A stretch of DNA of 58,352 nucleotides, from contig PBTY01000012.1 of the NCBI GenBank assembly GCA_002729235.1, positions 191,995-250,346 of the forward strand. Direction: 5' to 3'. Position 1 is the first letter of the stretch; each line of letters starts with the position of its first letter. The notes beneath the pieces are model-generated. The model was not told the origin of the DNA. It searched no databases and saw only the letters and a list, made by a program, of their open reading frames with translations. Made by a program: the position numbers and the translations under genes. Shown here one piece after another: positions 44,701 through 54,853 of this stretch. The stretch comes from Rickettsiales bacterium. Lineage in GTDB: Bacteria > Bacteroidota > Bacteroidia > Cytophagales > Cyclobacteriaceae.

Positions 44701-46479
44701 ATGAATAAACTATTATCCAGCTTTAGTAAAATTATGGAAGCATATGATACACCTTATTACAAGGTGCATCAAAAAGCTTTATCCTTCTTTGCTGTATTAG
44801 GCATTGTAAGCAATGCATTCTTCTATATTTTCCTCGAATATTTCACAGAATACACTGAGTACTTTTGGCTAAGAGGTATCGTTATCATCCTTTTTGCAAG
44901 TCTCTTTTTGATCCCCAAGGATCGTGAACTTAAAAAAAGAGAATTTTGGTATCTGGAAATGGTATGGCTGATAACCTTACCGATATTCTTCTGCATCATG
45001 CTATTCACCAATGGCATGAATGCCTATTGGACCATGTCTCTGCTTCTAGCGGTGACATTGTATGCGTTGCTTGCCGACCCAATCAAAGGTTTGATATTGT
45101 ACCCTGTCGGATATGTCCTTGTTTTTGGGGCGTTCTATTTCTATCTCGGTTTTTCATCAGATAGCATGCAGCAAGTTTATGAAAGCTTTTTCGCTACTAA
45201 TTTGATGAATGTTGTTATCGGAGGACTGCATGCCTTTACAAGATCAGTATTCCTTCAATTCGAACAAAAAAATGACATCATTGAAGCCAACAAACTAGAA
45301 CTAATCAAGCGACAACAAGTAGCTGAGAAGGCGAGCAAAGCAAAGACAGACTTTCTTGCCAACATGAGTCATGAAATAAGAACTCCTCTTAACTCCATTA
45401 TCGGATTCAGTCGTGTACTAGAAGAGCAGGGAGAGCAATTTGAATTCCCTACAGATTCTCGTACACTTATCGGGTACATTAGAAATGCAGGAGAGCATCT
45501 AACTGAATTGATCAATAACGTTCTGGACCTATCCAAAATTGAGGCAGGAAAAATGGAATTGTATAAACAACCATTTAGACTTCATCGACTGATTGAGAGT
45601 GTTTATCATTTACATCTTCAACAAGCCCAAAACAAAGGTCTGAATCTGGAATTCAGTATAGACAAACAACTTCCGGAGTTTATCTTATCGGATCGGATCA
45701 AATTGAACCAAATACTGTCCAACCTGGTAGCCAACGCCATTAAGTTTAGCTCCACTGGTACCATTTCTATAAAAGTGACCGCCAAGGAAAACAAACTTTT
45801 GCTAGCCGTATCCGACGAAGGGATTGGCATTTCGCCTGACAGACAAGCTGCGATATTCAATTCGTTTGAGCAAGCTGACAATACCACCACACGAAGATTT
45901 GGAGGTAGTGGACTAGGCTTGGCAATAAGTAAAAAAATGGCTGAACTTCTTCAAGGCAATATTACTTTGATCAGCCAACCAGGCAAAGGGTCGACATTCT
46001 TTGTCCTGATTCCATATGATCGTGCTAATAATGACTATTCTGATAAAGGAGAGACTAGTACCTTGGCTAGTACCATACCTACAGATAAGCAAATACTGAT
46101 TGTGGAAGACGACATGATGAACCAATTGGTCATTAAAGGAATGCTTGCCAAAACGAAATTGCCTCTACACATAGTATCTAATGGAAAGGAAGCAGTTGAC
46201 TACATTAAAGAAGCAGTAAAGACCCATACGTTACCCGATTTGGTATTTATGGATCTACACATGCCCGTGATGGACGGAGTAGAGGCTTTGGGTCATATCA
46301 GGAATGAATTAAACTTAGGAAGCTTACCAGTGGTTGCACTGACTGCAGATGCACTGGCAGAACAAAAAGCAAATGGTTTAAGAATGGGCTTTTCCGAATA
46401 CATCACTAAACCCATCGCACAGGAAGAATTATTCCTTGTATTGAATCAATTCCTCAACCAGCCAGTTGCAGCTAGTTAA
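44701..46479 (+). CDS. Hybrid sensor histidine kinase with response-regulator domain
   Basis: 592 residues. Residues about 25-185 hold six hydrophobic segments with no periplasmic sensor, so the signal is probably membrane or cytoplasmic. HisKA with H224 in MSHEIRTPLNS, HATPase with NLVANAIKFSS, SDEGIGIS and FGGSGLGLAIS, then a receiver domain (about 460-585) with D518 in VFMDLHMPVMDG. The phosphate may go from H224 to D518 and then to an Hpt protein not present here. Convergent with another kinase gene (67-bp gap with overlapping inverted repeats). Confidence 0.93.
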   Translation: MNKLLSSFSKIMEAYDTPYYKVHQKALSFFAVLGIVSNAFFYIFLEYFTEYTEYFWLRGIVIILFASLFLIPKDRELKKREFWYLEMVWLITLPIFFCIMLFTNGMNAYWTMSLLLAVTLYALLADPIKGLILYPVGYVLVFGAFYFYLGFSSDSMQQVYESFFATNLMNVVIGGLHAFTRSVFLQFEQKNDIIEANKLELIKRQQVAEKASKAKTDFLANMSHEIRTPLNSIIGFSRVLEEQGEQFEFPTDSRTLIGYIRNAGEHLTELINNVLDLSKIEAGKMELYKQPFRLHRLIESVYHLHLQQAQNKGLNLEFSIDKQLPEFILSDRIKLNQILSNLVANAIKFSSTGTISIKVTAKENKLLLAVSDEGIGISPDRQAAIFNSFEQADNTTTRRFGGSGLGLAISKKMAELLQGNITLISQPGKGSTFFVLIPYDRANNDYSDKGETSTLASTIPTDKQILIVEDDMMNQLVIKGMLAKTKLPLHIVSNGKEAVDYIKEAVKTHTLPDLVFMDLHMPVMDGVEALGHIRNELNLGSLPVVALTADALAEQKANGLRMGFSEYITKPIAQEELFLVLNQFLNQPVAAS

Positions 46480-46508
46480 AACAACATCAGAAATAAGTTG
46501 GGATAGTC

Positions 46509-46551
46509 TATTGATTCTGTCTTAAAGAACATCAGAATCTAAAGAATCAAT
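46509..46551. repeat. Overlapping inverted repeats between convergent kinase genes
   Basis: ATTGATTCT (46510-46518) pairs with AGAATCAAT (46543-46551), and GATTCTG (46513-46519) pairs with CAGAATC (46533-46539). The two hairpins share their left arm, so only one can form. No T tract follows. The right arm overlaps the stop codon of the 46547 gene. Confidence 0.45.
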
Positions 46552-48442
46552 CTTCAAATAACGGAAGATAGAGGGTAAATGTAGTGCCTTGGTTCAATTC
46601 GCTATGAACCTCGATTTTACCTTTGTTCTTTTTGGTAAACTCTGAAACTAACTGCAATCCCAGACCTAATCCGGATTCTCCAATAGTCCCATTGGTGGTA
46701 AACGTTTCATCAGAATTGAAAAGCTTCGATACTTTGTCTTGTGACATGCCTACTCCAGTGTCAGACACCGTCAATTTGCAATGCCCTGCTGTTTTATCCA
46801 TAGTAGCACTCACTTCCACTTGTCCACCAGTATTGGTGAATTTAATGGCATTATGCACCAAATTTCTCAAGATAGTAGATATGGTATTTCTATCTCCATT
46901 CAGGAAACACTGTCCATCAGGCATAGTCAGCTTAAGATCAATTTCCTTAGCAGTTGCGTTGTCCTTGTACATTTCCAAAACTCGTGAAGCCATCTCATTC
47001 AAATTGAGTTTTTCAGGTACATATGGAAACTGGCCACGTTGGTTCATTGCCCAATTGAGTAAGTTATCCAGCAGCATGATCAATCGCTGTACTGAATTAC
47101 CCATTTGGTCGACAATACCGGTAATCTGTTTTGGATTGCCATCTTTCAGATACATCTGACAAACCGTAATCAAACCACCTAATGTGTGAACTGGCTCTCT
47201 TAAATCATGTGAAATAATGGAGAAGAACTTATCCTTGGCATGATTCAACACTTCTAAATCCTCATTTTGTTTTTCTAGCTGTATGCTCAGTCTATTCTTA
47301 GATTTGAAAGAGGTATAAACGATGATAATCAAAAAGATAAAGGCAACAAGCAACAACGAGCCCGTGATAATGATGATACGGGTATTCTTTTGCTGCTCCA
47401 GTAGCAGATTTACTTCTTCTTGCTTCAGACCCACCTCATATTCCGTTCGCATGTCACCAAGCCTCTGTGTTGTTTCTAAGTTCTGAATACTGTCCTTGTA
47501 GGCATAGTATTGCGTTTGATATTCTATGGCATCTTTCAGGTTATTCTTTTTCAGGGAGAGCTTGTAGAGAATTTGAGAAGCATCCCTTGCTTGCTCTTTT
47601 AGTCCAGCGTTTTTGGCAAGTTCTAATCCTTTTAGAGTATATGTGAAGGCCTCATTTTCCTTTTGCTCTTCCAGATAGATTCTTCCCAATTGATTATTAT
47701 AATCAGCCATTCCATAGTCATCACCTATTGGCTCCAGCATGTCTATAGCCTCAAAAAGTCCACGCTTAGCAGTTTCTATATCTCCTTGTTTCCAATATAT
47801 CAACGACCTATTACCAATTACATAAGCAATTCCTTGCTCCATATTTTTGATATCTCGTAAGATAGATTCGGACTCATTGTAGTAGGACATGGCTGAGTCA
47901 TACTGTCCAATCAGGTAATAATCATACCCATAGTTCAGTAAGCTCAAAGCCAGATATCTTCTCCGATTAGTTTTACGGAGGATATTGATGGATTTAGAAC
48001 CATAATACAAGGCATTTTCAGAGTCTCCATTTTGCGTGTAGCAAGTAGAAATCTCAGAATAAATATCTACAGCAAGGATATTTCGAAACTGCTCTTTTCC
48101 CTTTGCTTGCTCTGCAGCTCTGAATAAGTATTCCAAGGATCGACTTAGATTTCCCATAAATCGATGGGCAATACCAATTTTACAATTGGCTTTAATCTTG
48201 TATTCTAAGCTATTGGCCTTTTCAGCCAACTTCTGTAGTTTTTCCCCATACTGAAGAATTTCATCTGCAGCACTAGAAAAGGTAGCTAACCTGTAATACG
48301 CCTCCATTTCCTGGCTTGGAGACAGTATTCCTTTATCGATTATAAGCTTTAGACTATCTGCTTTTACCTGGTTCTGAGCGGATACCCGAGAAGCAAATAA
48401 CAGTAGTAATGCTAGGAAAGTGGAGTATATATAGCTGGACAT
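46547..48442 (-). CDS. TPR-containing membrane histidine kinase
   Basis: 631 residues. Signal peptide 1-22, TPR-like helices about 45-320 (periplasmic sensor), coiled coil about 320-352, one membrane segment 355-378, then HisKA with H412 in IISHDLREP and HATPase with NLVHNAIKFTNTGG, SDTGVGMS and GLGLGLQLVSEF. No receiver domain, so it needs a separate regulator that is not in the window. This layout is common in Bacteroidota. It lies 13 bp after the lipoprotein gene on the same strand, so they are probably cotranscribed. Confidence 0.93.
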   Translation of the reverse strand: MSSYIYSTFLALLLLFASRVSAQNQVKADSLKLIIDKGILSPSQEMEAYYRLATFSSAADEILQYGEKLQKLAEKANSLEYKIKANCKIGIAHRFMGNLSRSLEYLFRAAEQAKGKEQFRNILAVDIYSEISTCYTQNGDSENALYYGSKSINILRKTNRRRYLALSLLNYGYDYYLIGQYDSAMSYYNESESILRDIKNMEQGIAYVIGNRSLIYWKQGDIETAKRGLFEAIDMLEPIGDDYGMADYNNQLGRIYLEEQKENEAFTYTLKGLELAKNAGLKEQARDASQILYKLSLKKNNLKDAIEYQTQYYAYKDSIQNLETTQRLGDMRTEYEVGLKQEEVNLLLEQQKNTRIIIITGSLLLVAFIFLIIIVYTSFKSKNRLSIQLEKQNEDLEVLNHAKDKFFSIISHDLREPVHTLGGLITVCQMYLKDGNPKQITGIVDQMGNSVQRLIMLLDNLLNWAMNQRGQFPYVPEKLNLNEMASRVLEMYKDNATAKEIDLKLTMPDGQCFLNGDRNTISTILRNLVHNAIKFTNTGGQVEVSATMDKTAGHCKLTVSDTGVGMSQDKVSKLFNSDETFTTNGTIGESGLGLGLQLVSEFTKKNKGKIEVHSELNQGTTFTLYLPLFED

Positions 48443-48455
48443 ATTGGATTATGTA

Positions 48456-49079
48456 TCAATTTGTCATTGCATCATCGTCATTCTCTTCAACACCTCCTCC
48501 AACTACTATTTTTGGGTCCAATCGAATTTTCACTCCAGCCTGACCTCTTATCTCGTAAACAATATCGTATTTCAGAACATTATGCTCTGGATCATAGTTC
48601 TCAGGAACCTTAACTACCCACATGCTATATTCTTGGAGTCTAGTTGGCAATTCGTCCAAAAACTCCACCGCATGACTATCAAAATCAATGCTATCCAGAG
48701 TACTAATTCCTGCACCTGCAAACCAAAAAATCAATTCTCCTGGCTCAACCGATGCGGTTACAGTAGTTTCAGTAACCGGATAATAACCTTTTAAGGTATC
48801 AGTATTTGTTTTGTACATCAACTGACCTCTTTTGAGCTTCAATACAGTGATTGACTTATCGATATTATCTATTTCGTCCACCCCTTTTCTGCCAGCAGTT
48901 GCCGTGAAATTGAAATTATCAGCTATATACAAATCAGCTAATCCAGCAGCTGTTTCCATGTCTTCATCTATTTCATCAACCACAGTAGGAACATCATTGT
49001 CGCTACATGATAGTGTAATGAAAAGAATAATTGCGAATGGAACGGTATTTTTAAAGATTCTCGTGATGGTGGTGGACAT
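48456..49079 (-). CDS. Lipoprotein of unknown function
   Basis: 207 residues from the ATG at 49079; the lipoprotein signal ends at ITLSC. The mature part begins acidic (NDVPTVVDEIDEDMETA) and continues as beta-rich sequence (TVLKLKRGQLMYKTNTDTLKGYY, VEPGELIFWFAGAGISTLD) and ends GGGVEENDDDAMTN. I recognise no family. It is 13 bp before the TPR-kinase gene, so it may take part in signal reception by that kinase; this is inference from position. Confidence 0.75.
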   Translation of the reverse strand: MSTTITRIFKNTVPFAIILFITLSCSDNDVPTVVDEIDEDMETAAGLADLYIADNFNFTATAGRKGVDEIDNIDKSITVLKLKRGQLMYKTNTDTLKGYYPVTETTVTASVEPGELIFWFAGAGISTLDSIDFDSHAVEFLDELPTRLQEYSMWVVKVPENYDPEHNVLKYDIVYEIRGQAGVKIRLDPKIVVGGGVEENDDDAMTN

Positions 49080-49532
49080 GTTGATCACTGTTTGTTGATG
49101 ATTGTGTGGTTTGTTGCGTACTTTATAATCTAACAAATGTCTTCAAAATAGCATCAAGTGATCGTGTTACTACCAAACTCTTAGATAAACTATGCTTTTT
49201 GTTCCATGAATATTGGGTATTTATCCATCAATTACACAGTACCGTTATTAATAATTCTAACACGCAACAAAGGATAGGATTAACCTGAAAAAACCGCATA
49301 AATGGCACTCCTATAGAATTATTCACCTTTTTTCATCAGTAAAAGACAAATCAAGTTATTACGGGTTGATATTACCCAAACGACTGATACTTCATATATT
49401 TTCATTTAGAACTAACCCTGAAGGTCCTCTGACAAAAATCAACGGCCACTGTGACCATCTTCATTAGTCCGGTAGGGATAAGTAGATAATTTCATCCTCA
49501 GAAATTCATCCTTTCTACAAAACCCTACAATC
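49080..49532. other. 453-bp gap without a supported gene
   Basis: AT-rich divergent promoter region for the lipoprotein gene (minus) and the HEPN-like gene (plus). An open frame of 60 codons at 49106-49288 has no recognisable product. A small inverted repeat GGGT-TGATATT-ACCC is at about 49365-49380. No LacI-type operator copy, tRNA or clear terminator was seen. Confidence 0.5.
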
Positions 49533-49898
49533 ATGGAAAATCTACAATTAAATCTAGCTTTTGAGAAGGGCGAAGAATTACTTCGTATCGCTCAAGATGA
49601 ACTATGCAGACCGGAAGAGGACGTGGTTCCTTACATGGTCTATGAAAAAGCGAAGCTTGCTACCGCTGAATTTCTAATCAGCTTCCTGACTCATTATGGA
49701 ATACAAGTATTCTCTATAGATCCAGAAGTTTTGTTGAATCAATGCCGAGAGGTCAATAATGGTTTCTACGAGCTCAACATCACTGCTTTAATCAATGTAG
49801 GCAAAGATGACAATGCCTGGGTGAATCTAGCCTCTGCAAAAGACTTTGTCACGATCGCTGAAAACACCCGAGCTATGGTAATCAGCCAGATAGGTTAG
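49533..49898 (+). CDS. Small helical HEPN-like protein
   Basis: 121 residues, no signal. LAFEKGEELLRIAQDELCRPEEDVVPYMVYEKAKLATAEFLISFLTHYGIQ, with VEVNNGFYELNITALIN, is mostly helical and resembles HEPN-domain proteins; the RNase motif RxxxxH is not present. It lies 55 bp before the pyruvate:ferredoxin oxidoreductase gene on the same strand, so it may be its first cotranscribed neighbour. Function unknown. Confidence 0.6.
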   Translation: MENLQLNLAFEKGEELLRIAQDELCRPEEDVVPYMVYEKAKLATAEFLISFLTHYGIQVFSIDPEVLLNQCREVNNGFYELNITALINVGKDDNAWVNLASAKDFVTIAENTRAMVISQIG

Positions 49899-49953
49899 TC
49901 CATCCACAAATCAAGTGGAAGGGACGAAGATTAGACAATAAGAGCATATAGAA

Positions 49954-52900
49954 ATGAAAGACTCCTCAAAAAATTTCAAATATCCTGGTAAAAGAATGGC
50001 ATTGGATGGAAACACAGCCGCTATCATGTGCGAGCGTGAATCATCCGATGCTGCAGGTGCCTACCCAATCACTCCATCTACACAAATGGGTGAATACTGG
50101 GCAGAAGAAGCGGCCAAAGGTCACTTGAATATTTCAGACAAACCTTTGATCTTCATTGAGCCTGAGGGTGAGCATGCTGCGGCTGCGGTGACTGCCGGCC
50201 TGTCCATGACAGGTCAGCGAGCTTCCAACTTCTCGTCCGGTCAGGGGATTGCTTACATGCACGAATCACTTTATGCCGCTGTTGGAAAGCGGCTTACTTA
50301 TGTATTGAACATTGGTGCTCGTGCGATGACCAAATCCACGCTAAACGTTCATGCAGGCCATGACGATTACCATGCGATAGACGATACAGGATTCTTTCAG
50401 ATGTTTGCTAAAAACGCTCAGCACGTTGCAGATTTAAACATCATCACCCACCGAATTGCCGAGTTGGCCTTAACACCTGGCGCTATAGCTCAGGATGGGT
50501 TCTTAACCACTCACTTGATTGAATCACTCAATGTACCAGAGCGTGATTTGATTAAAGAGTATCTGGGAAGACCTGATGACATCATTGAGACCCCTACTCC
50601 TGCTCAGCGTATGATCTACGGCGAAACCAGGCGTCGAATCCCTGAACTATGGGATGTAGACAATCCGGTGATGGCGGGTATCGTTCAAAACCAGGATGCT
50701 TACATGCAAAGTGTAGCTGCTCAGCGTCCCTTCTTCTTTGATCATATTCAAGGATTGGCAGATCAGGCTTTTGATGAGTATTATCAACTAACTGGCCGCA
50801 AATACAGTCGTGTCATGACCTACAAGGCAGACGATGCAGACTATCTGATACTTGGTCAGGGAAGTGTGGTTCCGAGTGCTGAGGCCGTGGTTGATTACTT
50901 ACGCAAAACCCGAAAAATCAAAGTTGGAGTGGTGGATCTCGTCATGTTCAGACCATTCCCTGCTGATTTGATCGGTGAAATTCTCAAAGGCAAAAAAGGA
51001 GTCGTCATTCTTGAACGTTTGGATCAACCATTAGCCGTTGATGCTCCTATTGCGAGAGAAGTGAGATCAGTAATCACCAAGTGTTTGGAAAATGGAATAG
51101 ACAAGAAAAACAGACCATATCCAGAGCTAGACACCTACCAACCTAAAGATGTTCCAGCCATTTATTCTGGCTCATTTGGTATGGGTAGCCGGGATTTGCA
51201 ACCTGAGGGAATTATTGGTGCGGTAGAAAACATGCTTCCTGACGGCAAGCAAAAGAAACAGTTCTACTTATCCATAGATTTCATACGAGAAAACGCCTTC
51301 ACACCAAAACAACGCGCACATCAAGAAAACATTCTTGAAGCATATCCCAAAATCAAAGACCTGGCCATCAAGGGTTCTGAAAACCCTAATTTGATGCCTC
51401 CAAACTCAATTACCGTACGTTTCCACTCAATCGGTGGATGGGGTATGATTACTACAGGTAAGAACATGGCGATGACTTTGTTCGACCTGTTGGATTATGA
51501 CATCAAGGCCAATCCTAAATATGGTTCTGAGAAAAAAGGACAGCCAACCACCTATTACCTGGTAGCTGCTCCAGAGCCAATCAAAGTGAACTGTGAGTAC
51601 AACTTTGTAGATGTAGTATTGTCACCAGATCCAAATGTATTCAAACACACCAATGCTATTGCTGGATTGAAACATGGTGGTGTTTTCATTATCCAAAGTG
51701 ATAAGAAAAAACAAGAAGATGTTTGGAACGACATTCCGAAGCACTACCAAAAACTGATCATCGACAATGAAATACATGTGTTCTATGTGGATGGATTCAA
51801 CATTGCTCGTGAAGAGGCAACAGATCCGGAATTGCAACTAAGAATGCAGGGTATCGCCTTCCAGGGTGCTTTCTTCTCCGCATCACCTTTGATGAAAACT
51901 GCAGGTTTAACTGAAGAAACCTTACTCAAAGCAATTGAGGATCAGCTACAACACAAGTTTGGATCTAAAGGTCAACGTGTAGTAGATGACAACATGCGTG
52001 TGGTAAGAAGAGGCTTTGATGAAGTGAGAGAGATCACCAACAAAGTGGTCTCCACAGAAACTAAAAAAGCAAATGGAAAAGCGCTTTTACCAATTCCAAG
52101 AATGGTGAGAGAACTGCCAAAGAGCGAAAGCCAGTTAACAGACATCCATCGTTTCTGGGAACAAACCGGAAGCTTCTACATCGAAGGAAAAGGAAATGAC
52201 AACATCACCGATCCTTTCATTGGATTGAGTGTTATTCCGGCAAGTACTTCTCTTTTCAGAGACATGACCGGCATCCGATTCGAGCATCCAGAGTGGGTGC
52301 CAAACAATTGTACCGCTTGCGGAAACTGTTACACTATTTGTCCGGATACAGCCATACCTGGTTTGGTAAGTGATTTGGGTGATGTATTTGACACGGTAGT
52401 TAGAAAAGTAAAACGTAATCATCCGCAACTCTCCCACTTACCAAAAGCGGTCCGCAAAATGGAAAGTCAGGTCCGAGCATTGTTTGATGAACCACATGGT
52501 GACGCTACTGTCAACAACCTGATTCAGGACACGATCGATAAAATGATCAAAGGTGAATCTGATCCGGCATTTGGACAAGAATTTGGCTGGTTCCGTGAAG
52601 AGCTTGGGGAATTCGAATTTGCATTGACCAGACCTTACTACCACTTAAGAGAGAAAAAAGAAAAAGGCAGTGGCGGACTCTTCAGCATTACGATCAATCC
52701 AAATACCTGCAAAGGATGTATGGAATGTATCAAGGTCTGTAATGACGATGCATTGCGTCCGGTAATTCAAACTGAAGGAACCATTGCTAAACTTCGTCAG
52801 GACTGGGATTTCTGGAATGATCTCCCTACCACGCCTGAGAAATACAATCGAATTGATGACCTGGAAGAAAAAATAGGGCCATTAGAAACAATACTTCTAA

Positions 52901-54852
52901 ACAAAGATGCTTATACCAGCTTCGCGAGTGGAGATGGTGCGTGTCTTGGTTGTAGTGAGAAATCAGTGGTTCACCTTTTCGTAGCTACTGTAGAATCTCT
53001 GATGCAGCCAAGGGTGAAAAAACACCTCGAAAAAATCAATGACTTGATTGCTAAGCTGGAGAATCACATTCAGACAGAGTTGTTGCAAAGCGTAAAAGTG
53101 ACTGATCCAGATTCGATAAGCAAGATCCTATCGGTTAGTGCCAACAAAGATTTGACTATGGCAGACATCACTAGCAAGTTAGAATCCGACGCTGGTGGTG
53201 AACCGATAGATCAGGACTGGCTGCGTAGAGTCACCCAAAACCTGGCACAATTGAAAAACCTTCGTCAGAAATACGAAGGCGGAATAACTGGCCGTGGAAG
53301 AGCGAACATGGGTATGACCAACTCAACTGGATGTACCAGTGTGTGGGGTAGTACGTATCCATTTAACCCATACCCATTCCCTTGGGCCAACCACTTATTC
53401 CAGGATAGTCCATCTGTAGCAATGGGAATCTTTGAAGGTCATATGAGTAAAATGGCTGATGGTTTCAAAGCAATACGTAGGGCAGAAATGGAACTTGCAG
53501 GCACTTATAACCCAGCAGAACACGATGGTTTCTTTACCTACTTCACCTGGCAGCAGTTTACCGACGAAGAGTGGCTATTATGTCCTCCAGTGGTAGCACT
53601 GGGTGGTGACGGAGCGATGTATGACATTGGTTTCCAAAACCTATCCAGAATGATGGCATCTGGTAAGCCAATCAAAGTGATTGTGGTAGATACCCAAGTC
53701 TATTCCAACACTGGTGGTCAGGCCTGTACTTCAGGTTTCATTGGTCAGGTATCCGATATGGCTCAGTATGGTAAAGTATGGAAAGGTAAACCAGAGCCTA
53801 GAAAAGAGATCGGACTAATCGCCATGGCACATAGAAACACTTATGTGATGCAAGGCACCTTGTCCAACACTTCACACATGATTGAAGGCTTTATCGATGG
53901 ACTGATGGCGCGCAGACCTGCCCTATTCAACTTGTATACCACATGTCAACCTGAACATGGTGTCGCAGATGATTTAGGAGCACATCAAGCGAAATTGGCA
54001 GTAGAGTCACGAGCGTATCCAATATTCAAGTACAATCCTGAAAAAGGAGTGAAAACTTCTGAAGCGTTTGATTTGAATGGCAACCCAGCTTTGACTGATA
54101 CCTGGCCAACATACGAACTTAAGTACATCGAAAATGGTCGTCAGAAAACCATGGAAGTAGCCATGACATTTGCAGACTTTGCGATTACTGAAGCACGTTT
54201 CAGAAAACACTTCCGTAACGCGCCTAGAGATACCTGGAATGACAATATGGTGGTATTATCCGACTTCCTTGAGTTGTCGGCAGAAGATCGAGTTGGCAAG
54301 TTCCCATTCATCTGGGCAGTGAACAGAAAACAAGAGTTGACACGCGTGATGGTAGCAAAAACCATCGTTGATTCCTGTGAAGAACGTAGAGACTTCTGGC
54401 TATTGCTAAAAGACCTTGCAGGAGTTGAAGAAGAGCAACAACCTCAGGAAGATGTGGAAGCAAGAGTTCGTAAAGAAGTGGTAAGCAAAATCGCTCAAGG
54501 CTTAATGAAGCTTGCTGGAGATGGTGAATTGGGAAGCCTGGTAATAGATGAGCCAGTAGCTGAAGCCAACGGAGAAGCGCAGGCTGAAACTGCCGCTGCA
54601 CCCTCACTAAAACCATGGCTAGAATCTTCCGAATGTACAGCATGCGATGAATGCATGAAGATCAACTCAAAGGTTTTTGCTTACAATGATGATAAAAAAG
54701 CCTTCATCAAAGATCCGAATGCTGGCACTTTTGAAGACCTTGTAAAAGCGGCAGAGAAATGTACAGCTGGTGTGATCCATCCAGGACTCCCTGCTGCGGA
54801 TGCAAAAGGTGATCTATCCAAGTTAATTGCTAGGGCTGAAAAGTACAACTAA
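49954..54852 (+). CDS. nifJ: Large pyruvate:ferredoxin oxidoreductase with extra C-terminal ferredoxin-like module
   Basis: 1632 residues, against about 1170-1230 for typical single-chain enzymes. Order: pyrimidine/TPP domain I (GNTAAIMCERESSDAAGAYPITPSTQ), domain II (from about 300), gamma domain (about 480-640, RFHSIGGWGMITTGK), two [4Fe-4S] motifs near 786 (CTACGNCYTICP) and 918 (CKGCMECIKVC), and the TPP-binding beta domain from about 995 (ACLGCSEKS, GGDGAMYDIGFQN near 1218). The spacing between the Fe-S motifs (about 130 residues) and a helical insert (about 1025-1110) are longer than usual. After about 1490 a linker and a ferredoxin-like end with CTACDEC and a fourth Cys follow. It turns pyruvate and CoA into acetyl-CoA and CO2, reducing ferredoxin. 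Stop lies 1 bp before rnfC. Confidence 0.93.
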   Translation: MKDSSKNFKYPGKRMALDGNTAAIMCERESSDAAGAYPITPSTQMGEYWAEEAAKGHLNISDKPLIFIEPEGEHAAAAVTAGLSMTGQRASNFSSGQGIAYMHESLYAAVGKRLTYVLNIGARAMTKSTLNVHAGHDDYHAIDDTGFFQMFAKNAQHVADLNIITHRIAELALTPGAIAQDGFLTTHLIESLNVPERDLIKEYLGRPDDIIETPTPAQRMIYGETRRRIPELWDVDNPVMAGIVQNQDAYMQSVAAQRPFFFDHIQGLADQAFDEYYQLTGRKYSRVMTYKADDADYLILGQGSVVPSAEAVVDYLRKTRKIKVGVVDLVMFRPFPADLIGEILKGKKGVVILERLDQPLAVDAPIAREVRSVITKCLENGIDKKNRPYPELDTYQPKDVPAIYSGSFGMGSRDLQPEGIIGAVENMLPDGKQKKQFYLSIDFIRENAFTPKQRAHQENILEAYPKIKDLAIKGSENPNLMPPNSITVRFHSIGGWGMITTGKNMAMTLFDLLDYDIKANPKYGSEKKGQPTTYYLVAAPEPIKVNCEYNFVDVVLSPDPNVFKHTNAIAGLKHGGVFIIQSDKKKQEDVWNDIPKHYQKLIIDNEIHVFYVDGFNIAREEATDPELQLRMQGIAFQGAFFSASPLMKTAGLTEETLLKAIEDQLQHKFGSKGQRVVDDNMRVVRRGFDEVREITNKVVSTETKKANGKALLPIPRMVRELPKSESQLTDIHRFWEQTGSFYIEGKGNDNITDPFIGLSVIPASTSLFRDMTGIRFEHPEWVPNNCTACGNCYTICPDTAIPGLVSDLGDVFDTVVRKVKRNHPQLSHLPKAVRKMESQVRALFDEPHGDATVNNLIQDTIDKMIKGESDPAFGQEFGWFREELGEFEFALTRPYYHLREKKEKGSGGLFSITINPNTCKGCMECIKVCNDDALRPVIQTEGTIAKLRQDWDFWNDLPTTPEKYNRIDDLEEKIGPLETILLNKDAYTSFASGDGACLGCSEKSVVHLFVATVESLMQPRVKKHLEKINDLIAKLENHIQTELLQSVKVTDPDSISKILSVSANKDLTMADITSKLESDAGGEPIDQDWLRRVTQNLAQLKNLRQKYEGGITGRGRANMGMTNSTGCTSVWGSTYPFNPYPFPWANHLFQDSPSVAMGIFEGHMSKMADGFKAIRRAEMELAGTYNPAEHDGFFTYFTWQQFTDEEWLLCPPVVALGGDGAMYDIGFQNLSRMMASGKPIKVIVVDTQVYSNTGGQACTSGFIGQVSDMAQYGKVWKGKPEPRKEIGLIAMAHRNTYVMQGTLSNTSHMIEGFIDGLMARRPALFNLYTTCQPEHGVADDLGAHQAKLAVESRAYPIFKYNPEKGVKTSEAFDLNGNPALTDTWPTYELKYIENGRQKTMEVAMTFADFAITEARFRKHFRNAPRDTWNDNMVVLSDFLELSAEDRVGKFPFIWAVNRKQELTRVMVAKTIVDSCEERRDFWLLLKDLAGVEEEQQPQEDVEARVRKEVVSKIAQGLMKLAGDGELGSLVIDEPVAEANGEAQAETAAAPSLKPWLESSECTACDECMKINSKVFAYNDDKKAFIKDPNAGTFEDLVKAAEKCTAGVIHPGLPAADAKGDLSKLIARAEKYN

Positions 54853-54853
54853 G

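Noticed and set aside
49106-49288. 60-codon open frame in the gap before the HEPN-like gene
   Set aside because: No recognisable product and typical of chance frames in AT-rich DNA.
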